Of a stretch of DNA of 64,000 nt, positions 27,189 through 38,127 are shown piece after piece. The position numbers and the translations under genes were made by a program. The notes under the pieces are model-generated. The model made no database searches. It was given only the letters and a program-made list of their open reading frames with translations, and was not told the origin of the DNA. Position 1 is the first letter of the stretch; every line of letters begins with the position of its first letter. Source of the stretch: Chitinophaga pinensis (GTDB lineage: Bacteria; Pseudomonadota; Gammaproteobacteria; Burkholderiales; SG8-41); the NCBI GenBank assembly GCA_943329075.2, contig CALQCM020000010.1, positions 1-64,000 of the forward strand. The letters run 5' to 3'.

Positions 27189-27929
27189 TTAATCGCCGGA
27201 AAGCCAGATCAAGGCCGCCATGCGGCCCGTGGTTTTGTCGCGGCGATAGGAGAAAAACCGCTGTGGATCGCTCACCGTGCAATCGGTGCCGCCGTAAACG
27301 CGGCGCACGCCGCAGGCGGCGAGCCGTTGGCGCCCCAGCGTGAAGAGATCGGCCAGCCATTTGTCCGCGCGCTGCGGCTTGAATGCGACGGCGGCGGCGG
27401 TATCGTGGTTGACAAAGGCATCGCGCACGTCGGCGCCGACTTCAAATGCGGCGGGGCCGATGGCGGGGCCGAGGTAGGCCAGCAGGCGCGCCGCATCGAC
27501 GTTCATCGCGCGGATGGTGTTTTCAATCACGCCGGAACTCAGGCCGCGCCAGCCCGCGTGCGCCGCCGCCACCACGCTGCCCTGGTCGTCGCACAACAAC
27601 ACCGGCATGCAGTCGGCGATCATGACGGCGCAAACGGTGCCCGCGTTACGCGCGATGCTGGCATCGGCATCAGACTCACTTTCAAGCGTATCTGCGGCGA
27701 CGACTGTCGCGCCATGCACCTGATGCAACCAGCGCGGCGTTTGCGGCAGATATTGCGCGAGCCGGGTGCGGTTGGCGCGCACCGCCGCGAGGTCGTCGTC
27801 GCATCGCAGGCCCAGATTGAAGCTGGCGCAGGCGCCGCTGCTGACGCCGCCGTGGCGGGTGGTGATGATGCTTTTTACGCGCGCCGGTGCCGGCCAGTCC
27901 GGGGCAATCCAGGCCTGCGGGATTTTCAT
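27189..27929 (-). CDS. pgeF: Peptidoglycan editing factor / purine nucleoside phosphorylase YfiH
   Basis: A copper/zinc laccase-domain protein of the DUF152 family, reported to act on purine nucleosides and to remove wrongly built UDP-MurNAc-L-Ser in E. coli. The conserved blocks ITTRHGGVSSGACASFNLG, LHQVHGATVV, ADCMPVLLCD, AAHAGWRGL and LGPAIGP (metal ligands His, Cys, His) are all there. Its ATG overlaps the rluD stop (ATGA), a conserved pairing in proteobacteria. Confidence 0.95.
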   Translation of the reverse strand: MKIPQAWIAPDWPAPARVKSIITTRHGGVSSGACASFNLGLRCDDDLAAVRANRTRLAQYLPQTPRWLHQVHGATVVAADTLESESDADASIARNAGTVCAVMIADCMPVLLCDDQGSVVAAAHAGWRGLSSGVIENTIRAMNVDAARLLAYLGPAIGPAAFEVGADVRDAFVNHDTAAAVAFKPQRADKWLADLFTLGRQRLAACGVRRVYGGTDCTVSDPQRFFSYRRDKTTGRMAALIWLSGD

Positions 27930-28897
27930 GTCGCGGCGCGCAGGTCGACGAGCAGTTGGGCAAAATCGGCCGGCAGTTCCGCCTGCCAGGCGACGGTGTC
28001 ACCGCTGTCGGGATGTTGCAGCGACAGGCGTTCGGCGTGCAGGGCCTGTCGTTTGAAGGCGTTGAGCAGATCAAGCGCCGAACGTCGCGACTTGCCGTAG
28101 ACCGGGTCGCCCACCAGCGGATGGCCGAGCGATTGCAAATGCACGCGGATCTGGTGCGTGCGCCCGGTTTCAAGGCGGCAGCGCAACAGCGTGGCGTGCC
28201 TGTCAAAATGTTGGAGCACTTCGTAATGTGTGACGGCGGGCCGGCCGCGTTCGACCACCGCCATGCGCGTGCGTTGCGTCGGATGGCGCCCGACCGGCGC
28301 ATCGACGGTGCCGCCGCGCGTAACGCTGCCGTGCGCCAGCGCCAGATATTCACGTTTGACGGTGCGCGCCTGCAACTGGCGCGTCAGGCTTGTTTGCGCC
28401 TGCAGGGTCTTGCCGACAACCAGCAAACCGCTGGTTTCCTTGTCGAGGCGGTGGACGATGCCGGCGCGCGGCAGGCCGGCCAGTGCCGGCGCGTGCGCGA
28501 GGAGGGCGTTGAGCAGCGTGCCGTGCCAGTTGCCGCTGCCCGGATGCACCACCAGACCGGCCGGTTTCGCCAGCACCAGGATGGCGGCGTCCTCGTAGAT
28601 CACGTCGAGATCCATGGCTTCGGGCAGGGCCGCCAGATCTGCCGGTTCCGCAGACGGACTCACGGCGATCGATTCGCCGCCGTAAACGCGGGTTTTGGGC
28701 TGCACCGCCTTGCCGCTGACGACAACCCGGCCCTCGCGTATCCAGCGTGAAATGCGGTTGCGCGAAAATTCCGGCAACAAATTGGCGATCGCCTGGTCCA
28801 AACGCAGCCCGGCACAGCCGGCCGGTACGGTCAGGGAAATCGGCGCCAGTGCGGCGGAGCCTGCGTTATAATTTTGTTGTTTCGCGTCAAGGATCAT
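27926..28897 (-). CDS. rluD: 23S rRNA pseudouridine synthase RluD
   Basis: Makes pseudouridines at 1911, 1915 and 1917 in helix 69 of 23S rRNA. An S4 RNA-binding domain (RLDQAIANLLPEFSRNRISRWIREGRVVV) precedes the catalytic domain with GIVHRLDKETSGLLVV, where the catalytic Asp lies near residue 147. Length is 323. The given ATG is only two bases from the oppositely oriented bamD ATG, which leaves no leader; the first 15 residues are not conserved, so a later non-ATG start is possible. Confidence 0.94.
   Translation of the reverse strand: MILDAKQQNYNAGSAALAPISLTVPAGCAGLRLDQAIANLLPEFSRNRISRWIREGRVVVSGKAVQPKTRVYGGESIAVSPSAEPADLAALPEAMDLDVIYEDAAILVLAKPAGLVVHPGSGNWHGTLLNALLAHAPALAGLPRAGIVHRLDKETSGLLVVGKTLQAQTSLTRQLQARTVKREYLALAHGSVTRGGTVDAPVGRHPTQRTRMAVVERGRPAVTHYEVLQHFDRHATLLRCRLETGRTHQIRVHLQSLGHPLVGDPVYGKSRRSALDLLNAFKRQALHAERLSLQHPDSGDTVAWQAELPADFAQLLVDLRAAT
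28867..28872 (+). promoter_or_regulatory. Candidate -10 element for bamD
   Basis: A perfect TATAAT 27 bases before the bamD ATG, inside the start of the opposing rluD frame. No good -35 is visible at 17 bases. The promoter is a candidate only. Confidence 0.35.
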
Positions 28898-28899
28898 CT

Positions 28900-29691
28900 A
28901 TGCGTTCAAGTTTAGCGTTAATTCTCGTGCTTTGCGTGTCGGCCTGCGGTCTGTTGCCCGAACAGATCGATGAAACCAAGAACTGGTCGGCAGACAAACT
29001 CTACACGACGGCCAAGGAAAAGCTCACCGAGGGCTCCTACGAGGCCGCCATCAAAATGTACGAGAAACTCGAGGCGCGGTATCCGTATGGCCGCTATGCG
29101 CAGCAGGCGCAACTGGAGGTCGCCTACGCGTATTACAAGGACGCTCAAGTTCCATCGGCCTTGAGCGCGGCCGAGCGCTTTATCAAGCTGCATCCGAACC
29201 ATCCGAACGTCGATTACGCGTTTTACCTGCGCGGGCTGGCGAATTTCAACGACGACCTCGGGCTGCTGGGTTCCTATGCCGGGCAGGACATGAGCGAGCG
29301 CGATCCGAAATCGGCACGCGAGGCGTTCAACGCGTTCAAGGACCTGGTGACGCGTTTTCCGAACAGCAAATATGCGCCGGATTCGGTGCAGCGCCTGAAT
29401 TACCTGGTCAACATGCTGGCCGCCAGCGAAGTCAATGTGGCGCGTTATTACATGAAACGCGGCGCCTTTGTGGCGGCGGCGAACCGGGCGCAATCCGCGC
29501 TGAAAACCTATCCGCAGGCGACAGCGAACGAAGAGGGGCTGCTGATACTGGTGCAGGCCTACGACAAACTCGGCCTGAACGATTTGCGCAACGACGCCGA
29601 GCGTGTGATGAAAACCAATTTTCCGAACAGCAAATATCTGAGCGGCAAGTTCGATAACAGCAAGCCGTGGTGGCAGCTCTGGAACTGGTAG
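28900..29691 (+). CDS. bamD: Outer-membrane assembly lipoprotein BamD
   Basis: Essential lipoprotein of the BAM complex that folds beta-barrel proteins. ATG 28900 starts a lipoprotein signal peptide with lipobox LCVSACG. TPR repeats follow (LYTTAKEKLTEGSYEAAIKMYEKLEARYPYGRYAQQAQLEVAYAY is split over residues 31-80). The YAFYLRGLANF and PNSKYAPDS segments are family hallmarks. Length is 263. The rluD-bamD divergent arrangement is common in proteobacteria. A palindromic insertion begins 12 bases after its stop. Confidence 0.96.
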   Translation: MRSSLALILVLCVSACGLLPEQIDETKNWSADKLYTTAKEKLTEGSYEAAIKMYEKLEARYPYGRYAQQAQLEVAYAYYKDAQVPSALSAAERFIKLHPNHPNVDYAFYLRGLANFNDDLGLLGSYAGQDMSERDPKSAREAFNAFKDLVTRFPNSKYAPDSVQRLNYLVNMLAASEVNVARYYMKRGAFVAAANRAQSALKTYPQATANEEGLLILVQAYDKLGLNDLRNDAERVMKTNFPNSKYLSGKFDNSKPWWQLWNW

Positions 29692-29703
29692 CCGACACTA
29701 GCG

Positions 29704-29877
29704 TCCTGAGTCTGAAATTACTTGCAGAATTTTATTGTGTGCTTGCTGCGGCTTTGTCGCACTCCTCGCCGGGTGTCCAACCCTGTCTCGTCGCGCTTCG
29801 CGCCTCGCGGCGCACACAATAAAATTCGATACGCTCATTTTTCAGGCTGCGATTGTGCTGCGAATTTCAGACTCAGT
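29704..29877. mobile_element. MITE-like palindromic insertion with 9-base target duplication
   Basis: A 174-base element between the ends of bamD and csoR. Its ends are inverted repeats: CTGAGTCTGAAATT at 29706-29719 pairs with AATTTCAGACTCAG at 29863-29876, and GAATTTTATTGTGTGC at 29727-29742 pairs with its complement at 29812-29827. It is flanked on both sides by the same nine bases, ACACTAGCG (29695-29703 and 29878-29886). The right copy contains the csoR stop codon. No transposase frame is present, so it would be a non-autonomous element. It may also serve as a terminator for the two convergent genes. Confidence 0.65.
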
Positions 29878-29880
29878 ACA

Positions 29881-30180
29881 CTAGCGGGCGAGCTTGCGCA
29901 CGATGGTCATCAGTTCGTCGATCGCCTGCTCGCCGCGCCCCGACTTGATCGCCGTCTGCACGCAGCCGCGGGTGTGGTCTTCCAGTAGCTGTGTGGTGAC
30001 CGCATCCAGTGCGGCATGCACCGCCGCCACCTGCGTCAGCACATCCACGCAATAACGCTGCTGCTCGATCATGCGCGCGATGCCGCGCACCTGTCCTTCG
30101 ACGCGGGTGAGGCGCTGCAACAGCGTGCGGCGGTGCGGTTGCGCGACCTTTTTGCGCTTGGCAGATTCAGTCTGTTTCAA
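29881..30180 (-). CDS. csoR: CsoR-type copper-sensing repressor
   Basis: A 99-residue all-helical metal-sensing repressor that leaves DNA when Cu(I) binds. The copper ligands Cys-His-Cys are visible in QQRYCVDVL and EDHTRGCVQ; the N-terminal basic segment ([27 protein letters not shown]) is typical. Its stop lies in the target duplication of the palindromic element. It overlaps copZ by 14 bases and is the last gene of copA-copZ-csoR, so it can shut off its own operon through the palindrome at 32633. Confidence 0.92.
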   Translation of the reverse strand: MKQTESAKRKKVAQPHRRTLLQRLTRVEGQVRGIARMIEQQRYCVDVLTQVAAVHAALDAVTTQLLEDHTRGCVQTAIKSGRGEQAIDELMTIVRKLAR

Positions 30181-30373
30181 AGCCGGCGTCCCGGACCGCG
30201 TTTTTCAGGTCTGCCGGCGTGGCCCTGGCGGGGTCGTAGGATACCGTCGCCTGCGCCTGCTCCAACGAAACGTCCACGCTGCCAACGCCGCTCAACGCAG
30301 CGACCACTTTGCGCACGCTGTTGACGCAGCCGCCGCAGGTCATGCCGCTCACCTTGAATGTCACCGTTTCCAT
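30167..30373 (-). CDS. copZ: Copper chaperone (HMA domain, CopZ-like)
   Basis: A 68-residue heavy-metal-associated domain with the Cu(I)-binding [11 protein letters not shown] at residues 10-20 and the usual beta-alpha-beta-beta-alpha-beta pattern. The ATG at 30373 has GAAGGAG upstream; the TTG at 30388 lies inside that site. It delivers copper to the CopA ATPase encoded upstream. Confidence 0.93.
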   Translation of the reverse strand: METVTFKVSGMTCGGCVNSVRKVVAALSGVGSVDVSLEQAQATVSYDPARATPADLKNAVRDAGFETD

Positions 30374-30392
30374 TGCACGCTCCTTCAAAAGA

Positions 30393-32576
30393 TTATTTCC
30401 CCGCCGTCCAGCGCTTGAGCAGTAAAGAGTTGCTGACCACCGATACCGAACTCAGCGCCATCGCCGCGCCGGCGATAACGGGGCTCAACAGTCCCATCGC
30501 GGCCAGTGGAATGCCCAGCACGTTGTAGACAAAAGCGAAGAACAGGTTCTGGCGGATCTTGCGCAGCGTCGCGCGCGACAGTGTGATGGCGTCGGCGACG
30601 CTCATCAGGTCGCTGCGCATCAACGTCACATCCGCAGTCTGGATTGCCACATCCGCGCCGCTGCCGATCGCAAAGCCGACATCGGCAGCCGCCAGCGCCG
30701 GCGCATCGTTGATGCCGTCGCCCACCATGCCGACGACGCAGCCGCGCCCGCGCGCGTTTTCGACCTCGCGCGCCTTGTCCTGCGGCAGCACCTGCGCGCG
30801 GAAATTCGTGATGTGAGCGGCGTCGGCAATGGCGCGCGCGGTCGCCGCATGGTCTCCGGTCAGCATCAGGATTTCGATGCCGAGCGTGCGCAGGCGCGTT
30901 ACCGCCGCGGGCGAGGTGGCGCGCAGGCGGTCGGCGACGATGATCAGTCCGAGCGCGACGCCATCGCGCGCAAGCGCGATGGGCGTGCCACCAGCGGGCA
31001 GTGCGGCGTATCGTTCCGCAGCGATGACGGCGCCCTGCGCGGCGACGAAATCCGGCGACCCCAGCGTGATTTGATGGCCATTGACGCGCGCTGCCACGCC
31101 GCGGCCGGCGGTCGAAACGAACGCGCTCATCGACAGCGGCGCAATGCCTTTGAGGTCGGCGTAATCGCGCACGGCACGCGCCAGCGGATGGTCGGCGCCT
31201 TGCTCCAAAGTGACGGCGTAGGTCAGCAGATCAGCGCGGTCGGAGGATGCGAACGGCAACACATCAATCACGCGCGGGCGGCCCTCGGTCAGCGTGCCGG
31301 TTTTATCAACCAGCAGCAGATTGATGCGCCCCGCATTCTCAAGCGCCGAGGCGTTGCGAAACAGTACGCCGATGCCGGCGCCGCGTCCGCTGCCGACGAC
31401 AATGGCCGTCGGCGTGGCCAAACCCAGCGCGCAGGGGCAGGCGATGACCAGCACCGCCACCGCGTTGACCAGCGCGGTATCGAATTCACCGCGCCAACCC
31501 CACCAGTAAGCGACCGTGAGCACGGCCAGCGTGACGACTGCGGGGACAAAAATGCCGGCGATCGTATCGGCCAGCCGTTGCACCGGCGCTTTTGATCCTT
31601 GCGCCGCTTCCACCAGTCGCACGATCGCAGCCAGCGCGGTTGCGGCACCCACACCGGTGGCGCGGCATTTCAGCAGGCCGTCCTGATTGAGGGTGCCGGC
31701 AAACACCCGGGTGCCGCCGGTTTTTTCGACCGGGATGCTTTCCCCCGTCAGCAGTGATTCGTCGATGCTCGAGAGGCCTTCGATGACGACGCCGTCGACC
31801 GGAATGCCGGCGCCGGGGCGCACCACGAACATATCGTCGACGCGCAGGCTGGCGGCGTCGACGGCGACAAGCTGGCCGTCGCGTTCGATCAATGCGGTTT
31901 GTGGTTGCAGGCGCAGCAGTTGTTCGATCGCCGACGAGGTGCGTGATTTGGCGCGCGCCTCCAGCAGCTTGCCCATCAGCACCAGCGTGATGATGGCGGC
32001 GCTGGCCTCGAAATAGACATGGTGATGCAGGCCCCCGACGGTGACCACCGCGCTGAACAGCCAGGCGATGCTGGTGCCGAGTGCGACCAGCACGTCCATG
32101 TTGGCCGCACCGCTGCGCAGTGCGTGCCAGGCGCCAAGGTAAAAGCGCCAGCCGATCCAGAATTGTACCGGGGTGGCGAGCGCCATCTGCAGCCAGCGCG
32201 GCAGCAGGTCATCATGCGTGCCCGAAAACATCGCGCCCATCTGCGCCACCAGCGGCAGGGTCAGGCTGGCCGAGATCCAGAACAGGCGCAATTCGCGCTG
32301 GTAGCTGGCGTCGCGCTCTTCGCGTAAGGCGTCTTTATTGTCTGCGCTGAGTTCGCGCCCGTCGTAACCGGCTTTACGCACGGCAATCAGCAGGGTTTCG
32401 ACCGTCACGCCAGCGGAGACTGTGGCGTGTGCTTTTTCGGTGGCGAAATTGACATTGGCGCTGACGCCGGGCAGGCGGTTGAGCGTTTTTTCGATGCGTG
32501 CGGCGCAGGCCGCACAGGTCATGCCCGTGAGCGCCAGATCAAGCGTGTGGTTGGCGGCGGGATTTTCAGCTGGCAT
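30393..32576 (-). CDS. copA: Copper-exporting P1B-type ATPase CopA
   Basis: Pumps Cu(I) out of the cytoplasm; related pumps also load cbb3 oxidase. The start at 32576 gives 727 residues. One N-terminal HMA domain carries GMTCAAC at residues 18-24. The transmembrane metal motif CPCALG is near 380, phosphorylation site DKTGTLTEG near 424, TGDHAATA and [11 protein letters not shown] follow. A YN and MSS-type ending ([15 protein letters not shown]) fits Cu(I) type. It heads a copA-copZ-csoR operon behind a CsoR-like operator. Confidence 0.96.
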   Translation of the reverse strand: MPAENPAANHTLDLALTGMTCAACAARIEKTLNRLPGVSANVNFATEKAHATVSAGVTVETLLIAVRKAGYDGRELSADNKDALREERDASYQRELRLFWISASLTLPLVAQMGAMFSGTHDDLLPRWLQMALATPVQFWIGWRFYLGAWHALRSGAANMDVLVALGTSIAWLFSAVVTVGGLHHHVYFEASAAIITLVLMGKLLEARAKSRTSSAIEQLLRLQPQTALIERDGQLVAVDAASLRVDDMFVVRPGAGIPVDGVVIEGLSSIDESLLTGESIPVEKTGGTRVFAGTLNQDGLLKCRATGVGAATALAAIVRLVEAAQGSKAPVQRLADTIAGIFVPAVVTLAVLTVAYWWGWRGEFDTALVNAVAVLVIACPCALGLATPTAIVVGSGRGAGIGVLFRNASALENAGRINLLLVDKTGTLTEGRPRVIDVLPFASSDRADLLTYAVTLEQGADHPLARAVRDYADLKGIAPLSMSAFVSTAGRGVAARVNGHQITLGSPDFVAAQGAVIAAERYAALPAGGTPIALARDGVALGLIIVADRLRATSPAAVTRLRTLGIEILMLTGDHAATARAIADAAHITNFRAQVLPQDKAREVENARGRGCVVGMVGDGINDAPALAAADVGFAIGSGADVAIQTADVTLMRSDLMSVADAITLSRATLRKIRQNLFFAFVYNVLGIPLAAMGLLSPVIAGAAMALSSVSVVSNSLLLKRWTAGK

Positions 32577-32602
32577 GGCGCATGACCGTGGGTTGGTCAC
32601 GC

Positions 32603-32631
32603 AGTATAGGCGCCGGCCGCGGCGCACTCAA
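32603..32631 (-). promoter_or_regulatory. Candidate copA promoter
   Basis: On the minus strand TTGAGT (32631-32626) and TATACT (32608-32603) are separated by 17 bases, close to the sigma-70 form. It lies 27 bases before the copA start and directly beside the palindrome at 32633. Confidence 0.6.
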
Positions 32632-32632
32632 G

Positions 32633-32649
32633 ATACCCCCATGGGGTAT
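32633..32649. promoter_or_regulatory. CsoR-like operator
   Basis: ATACCCCCATGGGGTAT is a perfect inverted repeat of seven bases with a CAT spacer. C-rich then G-rich palindromes of this form are the known target of CsoR repressors. It abuts the -35 of the candidate copA promoter, and csoR is encoded in the same operon. Confidence 0.7.
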
Positions 32650-32650
32650 A

Positions 32651-32664
32651 TTGAGGTGGATCAA
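32651..32664. promoter_or_regulatory. FNR/Anr-like box beside copA operator
   Basis: TTGAGGTGGATCAA matches nine of ten fixed FNR/Anr bases, one base after the CsoR-like palindrome. Position relative to the candidate -35 is about one helical turn further upstream, suited to activation of copA at low oxygen. Confidence 0.4.
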
Positions 32665-32690
32665 ACGAAAGCGGTATTTTTGCCGCGCGC

Positions 32691-33254
32691 TTACTGGCGC
32701 GTCAGCTTGCCGTCGATGAAACGCACCTTGTCGCCGCTGCGGAAGCCCGGTTCCAGATCGTAGCTGACGGTGCGCATGCTGCCGTCTTCCATCCGCACAT
32801 TGACCTCGTATTGCGAGGTTTTCTTGACGTTTTTTTCAACCTGGTGGCCGGCGTAGGCGCCACCGGCGGCACCGAGGATGGTGGCGGCCGTGTTGCCACG
32901 GCCGGAGCCGATCTGGTTGCCGAGCAGACCGCCGAGCACGCCGCCAGCGATGACGCCAACCGCGCTGCCTTCGCCGGCTTTTTCGCTGACGCGGATCGAA
33001 TCCACCGTACCGCAGGTGCTGCAGGGCGGGGCGACAGCTACCGCCGGTTGCGCTACCTGTTGTGGTGCTGCCGGCACGGGTTGGCCCGCTTGCGGCTGCG
33101 TAGCGGGTGCAGCAGGCTGGGATGGCTGCGCTGTTTGCGCCGGTGCCGCCTGTGCCGACTGGTAACGGTATTCCTGCGCTTGCAGCGGGACGGTCAGCAG
33201 CACGGCGGTTGCGCCGGCAATCAGGCAGGCGATGGTTTTGCGTTGGGTGAACAT
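32691..33254 (-). CDS. Glycine-zipper (2TM) outer-membrane-type protein
   Basis: A 187-residue secreted protein: a signal peptide (MFTQRKTIACLIAGATAVLLTVPLQA, split at AQ), a long Ala/Pro/Gln-rich linker (residues 35-80), a CSTCG pair, and the glycine zipper (GVIAGGVLGGLLGNQIGSGRG and AATILGAAGGAYAGHQVE), ending with an RxxDGSxRTV beta part. This is the SlyB/Rickettsia-17kDa layout, but no lipobox is seen. It probably supports envelope integrity. Confidence 0.9.
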   Translation of the reverse strand: MFTQRKTIACLIAGATAVLLTVPLQAQEYRYQSAQAAPAQTAQPSQPAAPATQPQAGQPVPAAPQQVAQPAVAVAPPCSTCGTVDSIRVSEKAGEGSAVGVIAGGVLGGLLGNQIGSGRGNTAATILGAAGGAYAGHQVEKNVKKTSQYEVNVRMEDGSMRTVSYDLEPGFRSGDKVRFIDGKLTRQ

Positions 33255-33330
33255 GCGGTTCTCCTCGATGATGGTTGCCGGCCGATTATATGCCAGCCGG
33301 ATGGTGCGGGCTGCGCACTGCGTCACGCCG

Positions 33331-35301
<1,971 letters not shown>

Positions 35302-35417
35302 CGTGTCCTGTCGCGTTTTTAAGAATTCGCGGGAGCTAATTCGCGCCATTCTCACCCTCTCCCGCCGGGGTGAGGAATTCATTGCGCTGACCGCTATTAT
35401 CTACCTGCGCTCGATGA

Positions 35418-36920
35418 TTATTCGGCGCGCATCTGCGGAAACAGGATCACGTCGCGGATCGACGGGCTGTCGGTGAGCAGCATGACCAGGCGGTCGACGC
35501 CGATGCCGGTGCCGGCGGTCGGCGGCAGTCCGTATTCAAGCGCGCGGATGTAGTCGGCGTCATAGTGCATCGCCTCCTGGTCGCCGGCGTCCTTCTGCCG
35601 CACCTGCGCGGCAAAGCGCTCGGCCTGGTCTTCCGGATCGTTCAGCTCCGAGAAGCCGTTGGCGATTTCGCGGCCGGCGATGAAGAGTTCGAAACGCTCG
35701 GTGATTTCCGGGTTGCTGTCGTTGCGGCGCGCCAGCGGCGAAACTTCGGCCGGGTAGTCGATGATGAAAGTCGGATCGAACAGCTCGGCTTCGGCAGTGC
35801 CCTCGAACAGGGTCAGTTGCAGGCCGCCAAGGCCGTCGGTGTCGCGGACCGGCAGCTTCAGTTCAGCCAGCTTGTGGATCAGTTTGGCGCGGTCGTTGAG
35901 GATGTCGTCGGTGATTTCCGGACGGTGCTTCTTGATCGCATCGGTGATGGTCAGGCGCTCGAACGGCTTGCCGAAATCGATCTTGCGTCCCTGATAAGTG
36001 ATTTCGGTGACACCGAAAACGGCCAACGTGATCTCTTTGAACATCTCCTCGATCAGGGTCATCATGTAGCGGTAGTCGCGGTAGGCAACATACAGCTCGA
36101 TCATGGTGAATTCGGGATTGTGGCGGGTCGAGATGCCCTCATTGCGGAAATTGCGATTGATCTCGAAAACCTTTTCGAAGCCGCCGACCACGAGACGTTT
36201 CAGATACAGTTCCGGCGCGATACGCAGATAAAGCTGCATGTCGAGTGCGTTGTGGTGGGTGACGAAGGGGCGCGCCGAGGCGCCGCCGGGGATCGGGTGC
36301 ATCATCGGCGTTTCGACTTCGAGGAAGCGGCGCTGCAGCAGCAGCGTGCGCATGGCCTGGATGATGCGCGAGCGCAGCACGAAATTCAGGCGCGTCTCCT
36401 CGTTGCAGATGAGATCGACGTAACGCTGGCGGTATTTCTGCTCCTGGTCGGTGAGGCCATGGTATTTTTCCGGCAGGGGGCGCAGGGATTTCACCAGCAG
36501 CGTGACGTATTTGACGCGTATCGTCAGTTCGCCCTTCTGCGTCTTGAACAACACGCCTTCGACGCCGACGATATCGCCGATGTCGAAGTGCTTGAATTCA
36601 TCGTGCTGTTCCTTGCCGGGATAGGCGTCCGTGAGGTAGAGCTGGATGGCGCCGCCCATGTCCTGGATGTTGGCGAAGGTCGCCTTGCCCATCAGGCGTT
36701 TGAGCATGATGCGGCCGGCTACGCGCACGACCACCGGATTGAGGTCGAGCCAGTCGCGGTCTTTTTCATCGTGAAAAGCGTGCAGGTCGTCGGCGAAATG
36801 GTCGCGGCTGAATTTGTTCGGGAAGGCGAAACCCTTTTCGCGCAACGCCTTCAGTTTGGCGCGGCGCTCGGCGATGATCTGGTTTTCTTCGGCTTTCGGT
36901 GCGACGGGTTGATCACTCAT
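35418..36920 (-). CDS. lysS: Lysine--tRNA ligase, class II
   Basis: Charges tRNA-Lys. The N-terminal OB anticodon-binding domain (residues 60-150) and the class II core with motif 2 [18 protein letters not shown] and motif 3 [13 protein letters not shown] are present; length is 500. It follows prfB by 29 bases, the classic prfB-lysS order, and the two are probably one operon. A CTCACCC/GGGTGAG hairpin at 35352-35375 lies just after its stop and may end transcription. Confidence 0.97.
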   Translation of the reverse strand: MSDQPVAPKAEENQIIAERRAKLKALREKGFAFPNKFSRDHFADDLHAFHDEKDRDWLDLNPVVVRVAGRIMLKRLMGKATFANIQDMGGAIQLYLTDAYPGKEQHDEFKHFDIGDIVGVEGVLFKTQKGELTIRVKYVTLLVKSLRPLPEKYHGLTDQEQKYRQRYVDLICNEETRLNFVLRSRIIQAMRTLLLQRRFLEVETPMMHPIPGGASARPFVTHHNALDMQLYLRIAPELYLKRLVVGGFEKVFEINRNFRNEGISTRHNPEFTMIELYVAYRDYRYMMTLIEEMFKEITLAVFGVTEITYQGRKIDFGKPFERLTITDAIKKHRPEITDDILNDRAKLIHKLAELKLPVRDTDGLGGLQLTLFEGTAEAELFDPTFIIDYPAEVSPLARRNDSNPEITERFELFIAGREIANGFSELNDPEDQAERFAAQVRQKDAGDQEAMHYDADYIRALEYGLPPTAGTGIGVDRLVMLLTDSPSIRDVILFPQMRAE

Positions 36921-36949
36921 GGTGTCCTCGATACGGCGGCCTGCGCCGC

Positions 36950-38054
36950 CTAGATGCCCTGTTTCAGGCTGGCATTGATGAATTCGTCGAGACCGCCGTC
37001 GAGCACGGCCTGCGTGTTGCCGATTTCGACATTGGTGCGAAGGTCCTTGATGCGCGACTGGTCAAGCACGTAAGAGCGGATTTGATGCCCCCAACCGATG
37101 TCGGTCTTGGTGTCTTCAATCGCCTGTTTTTCTTCATTGCGTTTGCGGATCTCAAGTTCGTACAAACGCGACTTCAACATCGCCATCGCCTCGGCGCGGT
37201 TGCGGTGCTGTGAACGGTCGTTCTGGCACTGCACGACGATGCCGGTCGGCGCGTGCGTGATACGGATCGCCGAGTCGGTCTTGTTGATGTGCTGTCCGCC
37301 GGCGCCCGAGGCGCGGAAGGTGTCGATGCGCAGGTCGGCCGGATTGATGTCGATCTCGATGGTGTCGTCGACCTCGGGGTAGACGAAGACGCTGGCGAAG
37401 GAGGTGTGGCGCCGGTTGTTGGAGTCGAATGGCGATTTGCGCACGAGGCGATGGATGCCCGATTCGGTGCGCAGATGCCCGTAGGCGTATTCGCCGGTGA
37501 TTTTCAGCGAGGCACTCTTGATGCCGGCAACTTCGGCCGGCGATTCTTCAAGCAGTTCGACCTTGAAGCCCTTGCGTTCGCAATAGCGCAGATACATGCG
37601 TTCGAGCGAATGTGCCCAGTCCTGCGCCTCGGTGCCGCCCGAGCCGGACTGGATGTCGAGAAAGCAGTTGTTCGGATCCATCGGATTCGAAAACATGCGG
37701 CGGAACTCGAGATCGACCACGGTCTTTTCGAGTTCGAGTGTGTCTTTGGCGATCGACTGCAGCGACGAGTCGTCGCCTTCTTCGCGCGCCATGGCGAACA
37801 ACTCGTCGGCGTCCTGCAGGTCCTGGTCGAGTTTGGCCAGGGTGCCGACGGTGGATTCGAGTGATTTGCGCTCGCGGCCGAGGTCCTGCGCGCGTTTGGC
37901 GTCCCCCCAGACGGCGGGGTCTTCACACAGTTTTACGACTTCTTCGAGACGCTGGCGCTTTGCTGCGAAGTCAAAGATACCTCCGCAGTTCGGTATTGCG
38001 TTGGCCGAGGTCCTGCAGGCGGCGGGTGACGATATTGAGCTGTTCTGCTTCCAT
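36950..38054 (-). CDS. prfB: Peptide chain release factor 2 with programmed +1 frameshift
   Basis: Releases peptides at UGA and UAA. The gene is in two frames: codons 1-27 from ATG 38054 ([12 protein letters not shown]) end at an in-frame TGA at 37973-37971; the rest continues in the +1 frame to 36950, giving 367 residues, the usual RF2 length. The SPF stop-recognition tripeptide (RKSPFDSNN) and the GGQ motif ([11 protein letters not shown]) are intact. RF2 level controls its own translation through the shift. A shorter call starting at 37801 would lose the N-terminal domain. Confidence 0.96.
37970..37976 (-). promoter_or_regulatory. prfB programmed frameshift site
   Basis: The minus strand reads GGAGG-TAT-CTTTGAC. 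The slippery CTT followed by TGA C and a Shine-Dalgarno-like GGAGG three bases before it (37980-37984) match the known RF2 recoding signal. Low RF2 slows termination at TGA and lets the ribosome shift +1. Confidence 0.95.
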
Positions 38055-38127
38055 GCTGCGGGTGTCAGTGGCGAAAACCGTGATTATACAGGACGGCGTT
38101 ATGTTACCGCCCCGATTGCGCGCGGAC

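Noticed and set aside
36950-37801. prfB as a truncated or broken gene because of an in-frame TGA
   Set aside because: The TGA is in the standard RF2 recoding signal and the N-terminal part continues in the other frame.
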